A stretch of 64,000 nt of DNA, taken from NCBI GenBank assembly GCA_905331475.1, contig CAJNYU010000987.1, positions 124,001-188,000 of the forward strand, in the 5' to 3' direction. The notes under the pieces are model-generated. The model was given only the letters and a program-made list of their open reading frames with translations. It did not search any database and was not told where the DNA came from. Of this stretch, positions 13,879 through 27,309 are shown piece by piece (within the stretch, counting starts at the first letter, position 1; each line of letters starts with the position of its first letter). This DNA comes from Rotaria socialis (Eukaryota; Rotifera; Eurotatoria; Philodinida; Philodinidae). The position numbers and the translations under genes were made by a program.

Positions 13879-14427
13879 TCATTTTCTTTTCTTTGGTGTT
13901 CGTTCTTTTCGAGTGATAAACACACGCCGTCGCACATCTTTTATTCCACAGTATGTATAAAATAAATTCCCAATTGCGGAAGATTGTTTTCCTGTGATCA
14001 ACGACTTTATTTCTGTTTTCTTCCTTTTTATTTGACGTGCATCTTTTGATTAAAAACGTTTTCTTATTGTGTACTGCAATTCTTTCGTTTATTTAAAATG
14101 TCGCGTTTTACGTAATAGTAGTTGTCAGTTGTAGCAGATATGATTTTCTAAGTATATTATTGACGTGTTGTGGTGATTTCAAGATTGAAAGTGAACTGAA
14201 ACGAATCTGCAAGGAAAATTCAGAAGGAAGGACGTAACTATCTACTTTTTATAATTAATTAGTAGGAAGATAACCTCTAGTAAAATCCAATAGATTGCTG
14301 AATATTTTGGTCAACTCTTGTTTTTATATTTACCATTCCGCTGAAATTTTAGATATCAATAGCAAAGTTCCCGTGTCACATAGGTGACGCTTACTATATT
14401 AGCAATTTATTGGTTTTACTTAACAAA

Positions 14428-17412
14428 ATGCGTGCCATCTTTTTTCTTTCTCTGCTTATAATGATTGGTCCATTGATAGGCGCCGGATATTTCGATCCAG
14501 ATATTAATGACTATGACGCTTATGGATTAAAAATAGCTGCCAATAATATTCTTTTAGTTGAGTCACTGCCTAATAACTACGAATTTCTCATAGTATTGGC
14601 ACCCTATAATAATGTAACTTACGAGCAACAATGCTTTATTGCGTACGTAGATGAGGATCATTATGTTTATTCGGTAGGGGTTGGTTCGGACGCAAATGAC
14701 ATTAGTTTTTACGCTGTCGGTCAAATCATTGGCGCCAGTCAATATCAAACTGATTCAAATATTGACAATAACACTTTTATTACGTTCTACAATAGTTATG
14801 ACAACGAATCATGTCTAACAACGAGTCAAGTCCTTATCGATTATATGAGTCTTTCTGAACCGAATTTTTTAGTTATGGTCGTTCATCCAACTGGTCAATT
14901 TGCCCTTGTGATAGCAGAAAATACTGTGTTCAAATATAATCCATTCGTCTCTTCACGGATCACTACTAATACTTCATTTTGGCCTGATACGTCGTTTACT
15001 CCAAGAGCAGCTGACATTACTACCAATTTTACTGTTGTAGCCGGCTTAGTTAGCAACGGACCCTCATCCCGCATACGTGCACAGGTCATTGTCTATCTGA
15101 TAGACAACAATTTAAGTCAAATTTACTCTAATTGGACCTACGAACCACTCAATAGTAGTTGGCAAAGTCAACTGACTTTTTCAGGAACTGCCAATTGGTC
15201 TGTCAAATACAGTATGTCCGTTGATATCAACAATTTTGATCCAACACGTGTACTAGTAGGAGTTCCTTATCTCAATACTGTCTTTCAGTTCGTCATAAGT
15301 GGTAACGGTACAATACTGACATTATCCAGTCAAATAGATAATGGAAATAGCGTTGGTTTTGGTAAGGGTGTAGCTTGGTTGGCATCTGATCAAGCTGCTA
15401 TCCTTGCTAATAGATATACTTCCACGTTTTCCCTTTGGTTATCTTCACAGATTTGGCTTTACACACAGCTATCGACAATTGGTCTTGCTTCGGCACCAAC
15501 AGCCATCATACCTAACAACCAACAACCTCTGCCTTCGACTATCAGCAATCAGTTTCTCAATATACGGCCAATTTCAAATTCATTGGCAGTCTTAGATGTA
15601 ATTGGTGCGACTCTCCTAATTCTATCAACACAGCCTGGTTTCTATGCGTCAACTGATACAAGCCATTCACCAGAGTCTGTATCAATACCTACTATCAGTA
15701 CAAAGCAGGCTTGCGTTCCTGGTACAATGAAGAATAACAGTGGAATACACCCATGCTCTCTTTGTCAGTCTGGTTCACGAAGTGCAGCTGGTAGTATTAA
15801 CTGTACACAATGTGATCCATCTGCATTCTGTCCACTGGGTGCAGTTGCTGAAGTAGCACAGAGTGAATTAGAGACGTTAACACAAGCATATGCCCATCCG
15901 ACATCACCCGACGTGACCTCTTTTGATGATATTCTTCTAGCAAATGTGTTTCAACTTCGTCCGTATACTCGCTGCATTGTTATATCACCCATATTCTGGA
16001 CACTCATAACTTTATTTCTATTGGCGATTGTAGGTTCCACTTTGATAATACTTCAGATTTTTCTTCGAAACTCGTCCGGCTCTTTTTACATCAAAGTTGT
16101 GAAAACGATATTCCAAAGCACTGATCTCATAGTAAGTGTAGGGTGCGAGGTATCATCTTAGCCTTAACCGACACCAATTGCTGTATATTTGAATGTTTAC
16201 GTGTTATTTTTTTCATAGAGAGAAGGCGAGATATGGATTGGTGGTTTGGCCACAATCACTTTAATTATACTCGTTGCCCAAGCATACGCTTTCAGCACAA
16301 ACTTTGTTGCACAGTATCCATCTGAACAGGTCGGCAATAGTGACTTTGCATGTGATCCTACAATTAGAAATGCTGTTTTTGAAACATCACTCCAATCACT
16401 TGCTATTCCAAGATCTGACGACGAGCAAGTAATCTTTGATCTTGTTAAAAATCAACAATTCACTCTGAACGTCAATCTTCTCAACACGGCCATTACGTGC
16501 TCTTCAATATATCCTAAACAGATAATCGATAGTTTATTAGTTCCAATCAATTTCATTTCATGCTCGCAAAATAATTCAATTGTAAAAACTGCCATCATGG
16601 TATCGAAAGATGCTATCACAATACAGTTTATCATTGATGATTTTAAACCCATCGGGGGCATAGGGATTGGTATGAGTGGTCCTGGACAAGATAATGGCAG
16701 TTCAACATTGAAAGAGCTTGGATTTAAGCAGGCATTCTACAATGCTGATAGAACGCTTGCCCAAAGCGCTACCGTTTCTCTTCAGCTTACAATGGTAAGT
16801 GAAAGATAAATTTTGGGACCATGCTTACAGTAACATTTCAATGTCATTTTTCATCCTATTCCACGCATCTATTTATAATCTAAAACTAGAATATAGACTG
16901 TGTATGACACAAAAGTCCATTAGCCTAGTCTTTTGATCAAAAGACATCTAGGAAACTATATTACATTGAATATTCAATAAACGAATATATTGTTTTAGGC
17001 TTTAAACAAAACAGAGCCTCTGAGTGGACCAGATTCAAATTTTACAGGAATCTGGTATCCAACATATACTGTAGATAAAAATGCGATGTTTGTCACACGT
17101 GAGGATTACATCTCATCATCAAATTTGACTCAAACAACACTGACAATTCTTATTAGCCAGAGTTCATACTACATCAAACACAATCAAAAACCGATTGTTA
17201 AACAATCTGAAATGATCTTCAAGAATTTCATGTTTACACTGTTCTGTATGGAAATACTCGGGCTTCCTCTTCTTCTTCTCAAACTTATGATTATGCCTCT
17301 ATTCAAACTCATACACTCGCGATGTAAACAATTAATTAGTGAACGACGTGAAACGTATAGGCTCGATCGTGAACTTACTGATATAGAGGGTCCTCATGAT
17401 CATGAGGTATAA
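14428..17412 (+). CDS. Secreted-start membrane protein with Cys-rich module and three TM segments, 897 aa
   Basis: Exons 14428-16131, 16219-16794 and 16999-17412; phases are 0 throughout. I chose the ATG at 14428 because a signal peptide follows at once (MRAIFFLSLLIMIGPLIG). The ectodomain, about residues 20-420, is beta-rich with many Asn-X-Ser/Thr sites and resembles FG-GAP-type propeller proteins, which is a weak call. Residues about 430-475 form a Cys-rich segment of the ephrin-receptor/TNFR-like kind. TM segments lie near 515-545, 573-600 and at about residue 825 (FMFTLFCMEILGLPLLLLKLM), followed by a charged cytosolic tail. The loop between TM2 and TM3 is large. No named family is recognised. 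It could be an adhesion or sensor protein; that is inference. Confidence 0.75.
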
Positions 17413-19134
17413 TCGACATATGACTTGGTAAAATTATCAATGCCATTAGCCTATGAACATCAATAGTTTGAAACGCAAACGATGCACATGTATCTATGTA
17501 CTAAAATTATCACTGCCTACCAAGACATGTTAATTCATTTACTACTGTAGTTTGGCCTTGAAAAGAGAATGAATATAATTTGAAATGTTGTTTTTTTACG
17601 GTCATTTTTGAAAATACACATTTTTTCAGATCAATAATTATTTTTCTCAACTTAAAAGTGATAAAAATATTGCCGTCTGAATCAGTGATTCGTCGGCGGG
17701 TTTTGATATGTTTGTTTTCTATGATTCGATATGCAAGCATATTTGAACATGTTTAAATCCGTGATTTTTTAATGAAATCTAGCAGTCACTTTCTTTTTGC
17801 CTGGTCACCAAAAATAATATCTACTTTTGACAACGCTACCCAAGTCTAACAGTACGGCTCGTATACTGTCGTTTACGGCTACTTTACGACTATTTTCCTG
17901 GCGGAAGTTTGCCGTAATATCTCGCGCAGTAATACGGACCCTATGATCATGAGAGTACGAAGCACAAACAGTCGTAAACCATGAAAATTCAGTCCCGTTT
18001 ACGGTGCCGTATTACTATGCCAGGTATTACGAGCAAATACGGCCTATTTACTGCCGTAAATATACAGTTTTGGCATCGTTTACCGTCGATAAACAGCCAG
18101 TAAACGAGTTCGTTTTGATCAACCTGGATGCAGGTGTGAGTGTGGAATGGGGTGTGTGCGCAGGCGTAAAAGATTAAGAGAATAGACAAACACACCCACA
18201 CCCTCAAGATTTTTTCCTTCTTCATGGGATAATAAAAACGAAATTGCCTCTCAGCTCTACGAGTTACTCATAAATGGGCACAAGGTTTAATGTCTGACGA
18301 GCAATATATAACTGCACTCAAATATATGCCTTAACAATATATTTAAACTTCATCTGAATTAATTGTGATGTTTTTTGACTTTTTTTACACCATTGAGATT
18401 ATACTAAACTTTGCCAATATCTGAATTAGAAAGATAATTAACACCCATCGATAAAGATCGACTTTATTTATCACATGAAATTGTTCAATTTATTTTTCCT
18501 TGTTACGAGTTTGGTGAATCATGACAAGTGCACATTATTAACCTCCTGACAAAGAATATTTGGATTTCCAATATTTCTCTAATAGACGATTGGCCAATAA
18601 TTGAAGAAACATCATGCAATAGTCCCAAAGACTATTCTAAATTCATCGTTTCTATCCTGGTGGTGAATATCATGGATCCATGCCTGCAAAAAATAGGAAA
18701 TCATTTTAAAAACTTGTTGAGCGTTTTCTGATTTTGATCTGATAACCCTGGTATCTCACCAGGTTTAAAAATAAAAGATTAAAATCTTTCATTCAAATAC
18801 TAACCTTTCAGTACTCAAATACTGATAAAAAGTATCTTCATAAAAAAAATCTATTATTCTCATCTATCACGTACCGTGATGATATGTCATGTATACACAG
18901 CGATAATCCAACTATACATATACTGTAGTAAAAGAAACATCATGAGACGAACAAAAACATTGATCACACTTGTAACACAAGATATTCGTTTTAGAAATTT
19001 TTTTTCTTCTATCGACGACACACAGATCAACACAATGTTATCTACAGTTACTTCTTTTCTTTCCTTCAATCTTATCAGTCACACAATTACTACTGTCGTT
19101 GTCGTTTGTCAGTAGAACGACAGAAAAAATCAGA
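17413..19134. other. Intergenic stretch with TACGG-rich and telomere-like hairpin segments
   Basis: No gene recognised. 17851-18100 is dense in TTTACGG/CCGTAAA and TAATACGG words in both orientations. 18131-18203 has a GGTGTGAGTGTGG arm and an inverted CACACCCACACCC arm. The rest, including the stretch upstream of the UNC93-like gene, is AT-rich and featureless. Confidence 0.5.
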
Positions 19135-21383
19135 ATGGTCGAAAATGAGCAAGACGATTTGACAAATATGCCGCGAACATTGTCTTATACTAGTGCCACT
19201 AGTGAAGCTCAAACAAATGGTGCCATTAAAGTGGGCATTATGTCCATTGATCCACTTAAAACATCATCACCTGAAAATAAAGATTCTGCTACAAATGATA
19301 CAATACCAGAATTTTCAATTGCGAAAATCTATAAAAATTTACTTATACTTGCCTTAGCTTTTGTTCTCCTATTTACAGCCTACAATGGTATAGCTACACT
19401 TCAATCAAGTTTAAACGTAAAAAATAATGTGGGTGTTAATTCTCTTATTATAACTTATTCATTTTTGATAGTAAGTTTACTCAATGGAAAATCAATAAAA
19501 AATCATTTGAATTTTTTAAACTAGTTTAGTTCGATCGTTCTCATTGGTGTTTGCATGGATTTATTTGGTCTTAAATGGACTATTATACTTGCTGAAATTG
19601 GTTATATATTTTATATAGCAGCTAATATAAAGCCATTGCCAGTACTTATGTATATCAGTAATTATCTTCAAGTGTTTTATAACGCAGATTTCTGAAAGGA
19701 AAAACTTCGCAAGCACAGCTTTATGTCTTTCTCATAATAAAATTATAAGTTGGTGCTAGGTGACAAAAAAGAACTCATACGGATCAGAGACGATTTTTTT
19801 AAGGATGTAGTAATAATCAAATTTTTAAATTCTCTCTATTCAGTTATCAATAAGATTGACGTTAGGCAATTCAAAAACGTTTGATTCGACCGTTTGTTTT
19901 CTAGGTGCAACTCTTGTTGGTCTCGCTGCTGCTCCATTGTGGACAGCCAAAGCTACGTATCTTAACCAAATAGCGCGTTATCATTCTCAACATAAGAAAC
20001 AAACTCATGAAATATCAGTTAGCTTATTTTTTGGTATATTTTTTGCACTTTTCGGTACAAATACAATTTGGGGTAATTTAATATCATATTTTGTACTTGC
20101 TCAATCAAGTAATCCACAAATATATGATTGTGGAGTTCATTTTGATCCTCAATCGGCTCTAAAAACAAATGTTACTCAAGATGTCAATGATACAACTGTA
20201 AATCAGTTTTCCTATTAAGTTATAAAAAGAATAATTCTATTGTTTTGCATGATTTTAGCGTTATATTCTGTGTGGAGTCTTTGCTGGAATGGGTCTCCTG
20301 TCAATGTTACTTTTGTTTTTCACACTTGATTCAATTCAATTAACTCAAAAACGTAAGATAAAATGTAATCATTCATCAAAATGAAAGTTTTCTCTAGAAA
20401 CTATGAAACAATTATTAAGGAAAAGTCTCGAAGTACTTCTATCATTAAAAGAATGGAAACATGTTGATCAATTTTTTCTTATTCCACTTACAATGTGGAC
20501 AACAATTGAAACTGCATTTTTAACAGCACAATTCACTCGAGTAACTAAACTCTTTTATTCCTTTTAAATGCAATGCTTTTTTTTCTCTCTCATTAGGGCT
20601 TTGTCACTTGTCTTGTTGGCATTCGGTAATTTGTTTTTTAAAGAAAAACCGAAAGATTTCTGTTTTTTTTCCGTTGTTAGCTATGTTGGACTTGTTATGG
20701 TGTGCAACGGTATATGCCAAGCAACAAGTAGCTATGTGTTTGGTCGTCTCGTTAAATATACCGGTCGAATATTTGTTTTTGTTGTTGCTGCTGTAATTAA
20801 TTATGCAGTTATTATTCTAATGTTCCTTTGGAATCCACAACAAAGTCACATAGCTCTACTATTTGTCATTGCTGGACTGTGGGGTATTGCAGACGCTATT
20901 TGGCAAACACAAGTTATCGGTATCTAAACTATTTCTTCGTTGTTCACTAATAAAGAATTAATTAGTTATTAAAGATTATTCACTATGAAATATTTCAAAT
21001 AGTTGAAATTTCTACTACTACTTCTACATTTCTGTTTTTCTAATAGATGAAATAATATAAATATCATCTGTCTCTATGTTTTAGCTACTTACACAGTTCT
21101 CTATTCGGAAACTGATCCAAGTGCTTTAGCAAAATATCGACTATGGAAATCAGTGGGCTTTGTTATGACCTATAGTGTAAGTTTTGATTCTATTCACAAT
21201 CTGAAAACTATTCTTTTTCTGTGTTTTTAGTATTCTAGTTACATAACCATGCGACTTTCACTTATTCTTCTTTTCGTTTATTTATCTATAAGTATGCTGG
21301 GTTATGCATTAGTTGAAATACATCTTCGTTGGGAAGATCATCGAAAAAAGAAACGTGCTGTCGCTGATCATGCTATAACATGA
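19135..21383 (+). CDS. UNC93-like (UNC93A-type) multi-pass membrane protein, 518 aa
   Basis: Nine exons: 19135-19470, 19525-19641, 19844-20197, 20259-20352, 20398-20540, 20597-20625, 20681-20919, 21085-21176, 21231-21383. Phases close to 519 codons. The family is MFS-like; members regulate ion channels or traffic other membrane proteins. Diagnostic segments are the TM1 region KNLLILALAFVLLFTAYNG followed by LQSSLN, the middle signature AAPLWTAKATYLNQIARY, a central TRYILCGVFAGMG, and the GIRYVGLVMVCNGICQATSS segment that crosses the tiny 29-bp exon. About eleven hydrophobic segments can be counted. The N-terminal 60 residues are polar and cytosolic. The ATG at 19135 is the first Met in frame; the exon could be extended only by a non-ATG start. 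Confidence 0.9.
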
Positions 21384-21520
21384 TGATTCTGTTGTTTCTC
21401 TGTTTTTGTCTTGTGCTCTTTTTGTTTTTTTTTCTGAAGATAAATAAAGCACGTCATATATAAACGAGCAACGCTTATCTTCTTATATCAGTTATATCTT
21501 TTTGTCAAAAATACGAAAAT

Positions 21521-24500
21521 ATGGTCACACGTTGTTTATTTGGTATATTTGTTTTCGGATCGAAATCAGATTTAATCTATCGATTTGCAACCGATGATTT
21601 ATTTTCATATTTACGCAAGTGTTTTATTGATCGAGGTTACACATTTAATGAGAATCCAACGGAAAAAGTGGAAGTAAGAATAATTGCCTGTAATCATTGT
21701 TCTATTAAAATTTCATTACGTTGAAGATAAACCAAGATATTGAGTTCTCAATTGACGATGCTATTGTACAACATTTTTCCATGCTAACGACCTTTCATTC
21801 GCAAACCGCATATCGAAATAATGCAGTTAGACGCATCACACTTAGTTCAAATATAGAATTATTTTTTGATCAAGTATATTATATTGACGCACATTTTATT
21901 GAATGCTTGATTTTATTTTGTTTTCTTTTCCGATGTATAGATCGGAGAAAGTAAAATAATATGTATGGCTGACGATTCATTTCATACAACTATTGTACTT
22001 AAAGCAATTAATTTATTCAAAGCATTGGCTAAATTTCATATTGGTGTTTTACCATTTACGTAAGTTCACTTGGGTATCGTCTCTTTAGGAGACAGAGAAA
22101 ATAAATTTTTTATTGTGTGAAAAGTCATAAGCGAGCAGGCCGTGATTAAGACATGAAGAATAGATTCAATAAACATTTCTTTTCTGTAAATAGGAAATCT
22201 AAAACGATGGATAAATCAATCGATCGAATAGCTTCGTCACTTCAATATTATTTGAATAACATAGCAACAAATCAAGCACTTATTTTTGAAGTAAGAGTTT
22301 GTATGAAGTCTTCTTTATTTTCTTTATCGGGAATTCACTAGAGCTGCGAATATTTACATATCAACTCGTTAATTCGTCAACAATGTTTAGAAGCTTGTAC
22401 AGTTATTAATCATGATGTTCAACATTGGCTTCATACTGCGCCAACAGTAGTACTCATTACATGCAAAGATAAAATTGTTTATATATATACAAGGTTATAA
22501 TTCATTGTTTTTGAAAATTGTTACATTTTAATAAAAAGAAAATACTTCTTTTTCTAGTAACAATCAAAACCGACCGAGTAATAGCGATCTGTTCTTATTG
22601 ATACTTAACAATACCAGTCGGCCACTTCGTCATCAATTTAAAGAACAACAAAATAATTCAACAAATAAAACAGCTCATATATATAAAACAAAGACTCATC
22701 ACAATCATCATAATCTTACCAATTCAGCAGAAGATATTCGTATTGCACAAAATCGACGCGTATGCCATTGGAATAGTTTTCGTTTTCTTTTTGATAATAT
22801 TTCAAGTTTTCTCATAGTCAAATTCATTGCCAACATTTTCTCAATTAGAATCCATGAAAACAAATGACGATCGTTGTATTGAAGTTGTATTTATGAAAAC
22901 ATCGAATCGAAATATCGCACCATTTACTATGTACACAGTACCATTGACAGATGATATTGCCACAATTATTCTTGTTGAAGTAAATATTTGTCTAGCATAA
23001 TGATAATTTAAAAACTGGTGATGCGTTAAAAAAAACGCGATATTTTAAGAATCGTATTATTAATGACCGACTGAGAGTTCGTAGTAGTTCTAACTGGAGA
23101 TTTGGAGGATTATTTTTCTTTAACTCTGAACTCCAAACAGACGACCTTGAATTTTTCATTCTTTAATTCTTAGTGGAAAAGTAGTTCAGCTTGTTCACAT
23201 CTATCTGAACTTATTCGTCAGCTGGAAATATGTACAAGTCAATTACAATTTACGTACACGCGTTTAAATACTCTCGTTAAACCTTTAGAAAGTAATTCAA
23301 TAGTCCGACGATATGTAAGAATTTTATTATATTCAAATACGAAATTCATAGTTTCTCTTCAATTTTAGTTTAGCAGCAAAAATATATCACCAAATAAATT
23401 GTCAAATATATTAAACGAAACAAAATTGATTTACAAATCTTTAAAAAAAGGACAGGATGTTATCAATGAAGATGATGACAAGTAACTTATTATTACAATT
23501 AGGATTCATTTATTTTTTTATTTAAAAAATTTCTCTAGAGGTCGCCAAATTCTAAAAAAATTAACAGATATGAGTGACTTTTCAATTGATTTATTTCATC
23601 ATTTATTTTTCGAATCAAATGAATATGTTATTCCGAATAACAACGATGAAAAAACGAATTCATTAAGAGCCGACAATCATTTATTTGAATCATCACCGAT
23701 GACAGAAAGTCTTCGAAATAAATTATCCATACAACTAGAAGACTGGTTTTCGTTTATTGAAATTAAATCTCAACGAAATATTACGATGAGTTTGTATGTA
23801 CCCATTGTTTAATGTTAGGTTTCGTTTTTTTTGATTTTGTTAATTTAGTTGTAATAATGATTTTCCTGGTCTTGTGCATTTTGCATTGATTGATCGTTTA
23901 CGGGGTCATATTTGTACGCCAGCGTTATATACCGATGATAATCAGAATTCTTTCATGTCAGGCAACAATCTACATGGAATGGAACAATTTTTAGAAAAAA
24001 AAGTTTGACAGCTGTTCAAGAGAAAATTTTTCTTATTCAAATGAGTGTTTTATTTAGATACTGAAATTTGAAATAGAATGTCTTTCGGCACTTCAACGTG
24101 GTTGTACATCTTATACAATGACCGATGAACATTTTACGTACAATTATACATTACGCTTACAAGAGAGTAATGTATGCGATTATTTTTATTTATTAGAACA
24201 AATGAAAAATCGTTTTCATAAACGTATAAGAGTTAACTGGGAAAAAAATGAGGTCAATGGGTTTACCGATTTTTTTAAAGACCTTTCTCCTTACTGAGTT
24301 GATGGTAGTGATGAAAACAAAGGTCACAATTAGTTCATCTAAAATTTCCTACGCTAGTAGCTCAGATTTGTGATAAAAATATGTAACGGCTATCATTTAG
24401 TTTAACCTAATGTTTTATTTTTATTCAAGGGCGCATCAATGCGACTCTACAAACCTTTTGTTACATCTGAACCGCCTGGCATTTTACATTATGATTTTTA

Positions 24501-24725
24501 CAAGTGATAATATTTTTTTCTTTTGAATGAAAATTCAATTTGTTTTTTTCTTCCTATTTTTTGTTTTCCAGAGCATTGGCTTATGACAATTATTCTTCTA
24601 TTGTTGATCAAGCATCATTACTATGTTTTGAATTGATTTGTGTGCATCTACGTATTGTGCCAGCAAGCAGTGTTCGTGACCAATACGAACAGCTTTGGCC
24701 AAGACTAATGGAACTTGAGGAGTGA
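21521..24725 (+). CDS. HPS1: HPS1 homologue (BLOC-3 subunit), 705 aa
   Basis: HPS1 pairs with HPS4 in BLOC-3, the Rab32/38 exchange factor needed for lysosome-related organelles. Exons: 21521-21673, 21727-21873, 21941-22059, 22194-22290, 22342-22493, 22558-22759, 22818-22979, 23174-23314, 23369-23481, 23539-23793, 23849-24002, 24058-24252, 24430-24503, 24572-24725. Phases close to 706 codons, close to the vertebrate length of about 700. The best landmark is DWFSFIEIKSQRNITM followed across an intron by DFPGLVHFALIDRLRGHI, which is the conserved C-terminal longin-like region. The first exon also fits the family start. The middle is Asn/His-rich and divergent, as expected for the linker. The intron at 22760-22817 was placed by frame and homology and is the least certain junction. 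It follows the UNC93-like gene by 137 bp on the same strand. Confidence 0.9.
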
Positions 24726-25303
24726 ACAAAGCAATTGTGTGACACGATTATGTTTTAATGATAGAAAACACTATTTTATTTCGTTTTTACTTTCTCATTT
24801 GTATTCTTTTCTATTTTTATTAAACATCATATTTTGTGCATGTGAAACAACGAGTATTGATCATTTTTGGTAATAAAATTGCGTTGACTCTATTGATAAG
24901 AGGAGTGCCCAAGGACTGAGAATTAGGAATCCCTCTTCAGTTCCCCTACAGTTCATTGCCTACTAAAAGTAAAAATATGGAATATTCACAATAATTTTTG
25001 TTCTTAGACTTATTTTCATCTACAAATTTATGAGAATCAATAGTTCCGCGCACAAACTATTTAAAAAAAGAGTAATATCGCGACTTTCGTGAATGGTGGA
25101 ACTGTGAGGGAACCAATGGTTGATTCCTATTTGCTCTAGAAATTATCACAGCGGCACTAACAATTTCTCGGCAGATTAGGAATTCCTATTTCTCAGTTCT
25201 TGGACACTGCTGATCAATTCTTTGAATATTTACGTAGTTTTCATGAAAAGCGTTGATAATTATTTTGTCTTTGCAAATTTGTCATTTTTTAAATTATTGT
25301 TAG
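24726..25303. other. Intergenic stretch containing an inverted-repeat element
   Basis: No coding region seen. Most of it is occupied by the inverted-repeat element listed separately at 24904-25208. Confidence 0.5.
24904..25208. mobile_element. Putative MITE-like inverted-repeat element, about 305 bp
   Basis: The segment 24904-24933, beginning AGTGCCCAAGGACTGAGAAT, has an inverted partner at 25179-25208 that reads AGTGTCCAAGAACTGAGAAA on the other strand; about 25 of 30 positions match. No ORF lies between them. Terminal repeats of this kind without coding capacity are typical of small non-autonomous DNA transposons. I did not find a clear target-site duplication. Confidence 0.5.
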
Positions 25304-25304
25304 A

Positions 25305-25519
25305 AATTGACTGTATACATGTCCTATGCACCGACACGTTATGTAGTAAAAGAATGTGTTCAATCATGTACTGAATCAGGTTCATTATTTGCTGGTACAT
25401 CACTTCAAGTTAGCTGTTGTACATCACCATGTAACAACCACGCATTAAGAATGCACCCATCAAGAAATTTATGCCTTGGAATTTCCGTCTTGTTTTTATT
25501 GCCAAAATCATGGTCTTAA
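25305..25519 (+). pseudogene. Possible single exon or remnant of a Ly6/uPAR-type domain protein
   Basis: An open frame after a TTAG acceptor-like site contains six Cys, with the closing pattern C-C-T-S-P-C-N-N typical of the end of Ly6/uPAR three-finger domains, then a hydrophobic C-terminus (LCLGISVLFLLP) such as precedes GPI attachment. The expected first half of the domain and a signal peptide are not visible upstream. It may be the last exon of a gene whose first exon I missed, or a remnant. Confidence 0.35.
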
Positions 25520-27309
25520 TAAACAAATAGGGTGTGAGTTATACTTGTGGATATAGTTGCCGGGCGTGGATGTTGGCATATTGAATATGTTGGGAGTGGA
25601 TTTTCGTTGTTCACTCATACCCGCACACCAACACCTTAAAGAAAACCACCCGCCTACTCTTTGCTCTGGTGCACTGCTATTTTCGGAAAGTCCGTACGAA
25701 TTCGGGGTCGAATTTCCAGCAAAGCACATACAGTTTCGGAGATGAATTTCTACTTTCTTGAAAACAAGCTGCCAATATTAAAGTTTCGATTTTCTTCAGG
25801 AAATTAAATTGAATTTCTATTATTTAGACAATCGAGCATTTTCTACAAAATAGAAATTAAAACAAATTTACAGTATTAAATGTATACGATGTGTGTTTTG
25901 TCTATCTGCCGCAACAAAAGCATACATTTATATGTCCTGTTATCTGTGTCATGTGAAACAAAATTATAGTATTTTCAATGTACATCTGAGAACTCTAGTA
26001 TTAATAATGTCGAAGAGCTCGAGATGGAATCTTCCAACAAGTTGATCTTTTCTAGACGGAACAGTCGAAAAAAACATGCAAATCATATCATATACAAAAG
26101 TGGGCATCCATAATGGTTTTTGTGCTTTGTTTTATCTACCTGAGATTCTTTACTAAACCAAACAGGAGATATTGGTGAGTACGAACAGATAGACAAATAG
26201 GAACTAACGTCATAAATATATTTCGTCATATTTCCCGCACATTTTTAGTCGTTAAAATTCCAACTTTCATTTACAAAGAAATTCGTCGAAAAAAATCTAC
26301 GATAAAGACAGATATGCGATATATTAGTTCTTTGTAGGCTTTTTCCATGTATATCAATTCATGTAGTATATATTAAGAACACTCCAGTCTTGACTGCTGT
26401 GAGTTTGCAAACCACTATCCAGTTGTTAGCCTGATAAAAGTTTCAGTTTATCACGTATCTATAGCAAAATTTATTGTTATCAACAGCGGGTATATCTATA
26501 TGTTGTGGACAGAATTGGAATTTACTCAAATTTAGAATTCGCCCATTCAAAATTTAAATTATAAGGATTCATAAGGGTAGAATTCTAATGTTGCCTATAA
26601 TATATATATACATGTATATATATTCAGAATTTTAGCAAGTAACCGAGTTTACTGGAAGCTAGAAGAGAGTCACGAACTCACTACAGAGAAGTAGAAAGAA
26701 CGCATACCAAAGATTTACACAGAACGAAAAAAAAACGAATAACTGAACAGACTACACGGTAAAAAAAACGTTTTTCTTAGAATGTAGAAAAGGTCGCAAA
26801 TATCCATGTGTCCAACGACAGTAGATGTAGATGGAATGCATATACATGATGATATCACAGCGTTGATATAAGGAAATCCCGTGTGAAAATATTAGAGGAA
26901 TAATCAGAATAAAATCGTATATCTTTAATCAGTTTTTAAGCAATTAGGAATCGATTATAATCTAGTTACTCCTCTAAACTTTTTCACGTGGGAACGGAAC
27001 ACACATAGAAGATAGCGCTACATAACATTGATTTCACCCGCCATATATCTTTATTGATATGCTCTCTAGAATATAAAGGTCTCATACTGAACCTTTTCTT
27101 AGTATAATTTTCAGAACCATTTTCAAGTTTTAGCGAAAAAGTGTAACTTTTGAAAGGATTTTAGACTTTTCTCGGATAGAACCGAAAAACGTTTCTAACA
27201 ATGGTACCCGAACCCAAACCCTTACAAGGTTCGGGACCTTCGCTAAAACCGTGAATGGCTCAGTATATGACAACTTTTTCTTTTTTTTAGAGTGTTTTTT
27301 AATATTATT
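25520..27309. other. Gene-poor stretch
   Basis: No convincing gene. Contains a GTGTG/CACAC-type imperfect hairpin at 25530-25635, an AT palindrome near 26598-26622, and a perfect 8-bp hairpin, CCCGAACC at 27207-27214 with GGTTCGGG at 27228-27235. Confidence 0.45.

Larger units (their letters stand above)
13280..13970. mobile_element. Foldback element with two inverted tRNA-like cores
   Basis: Arms 13280-13336 and 13560-13616 are near-perfect inverted copies of about 57 bp (sharing GCCGTCGC and TTTTATTCCAAAGTATGAAT). A third, shorter copy of the arm end lies near 13925-13968. The interior holds a tRNA-like unit on the minus strand (13371-13449) and the same unit inverted on the plus strand (13800-13878), with matching flanks. 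A single N at 13475 lies beside a duplicated 25-bp segment, which suggests the assembly collapsed part of the palindrome. No transposase ORF is present, so this would be a non-autonomous element. Confidence 0.65.
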
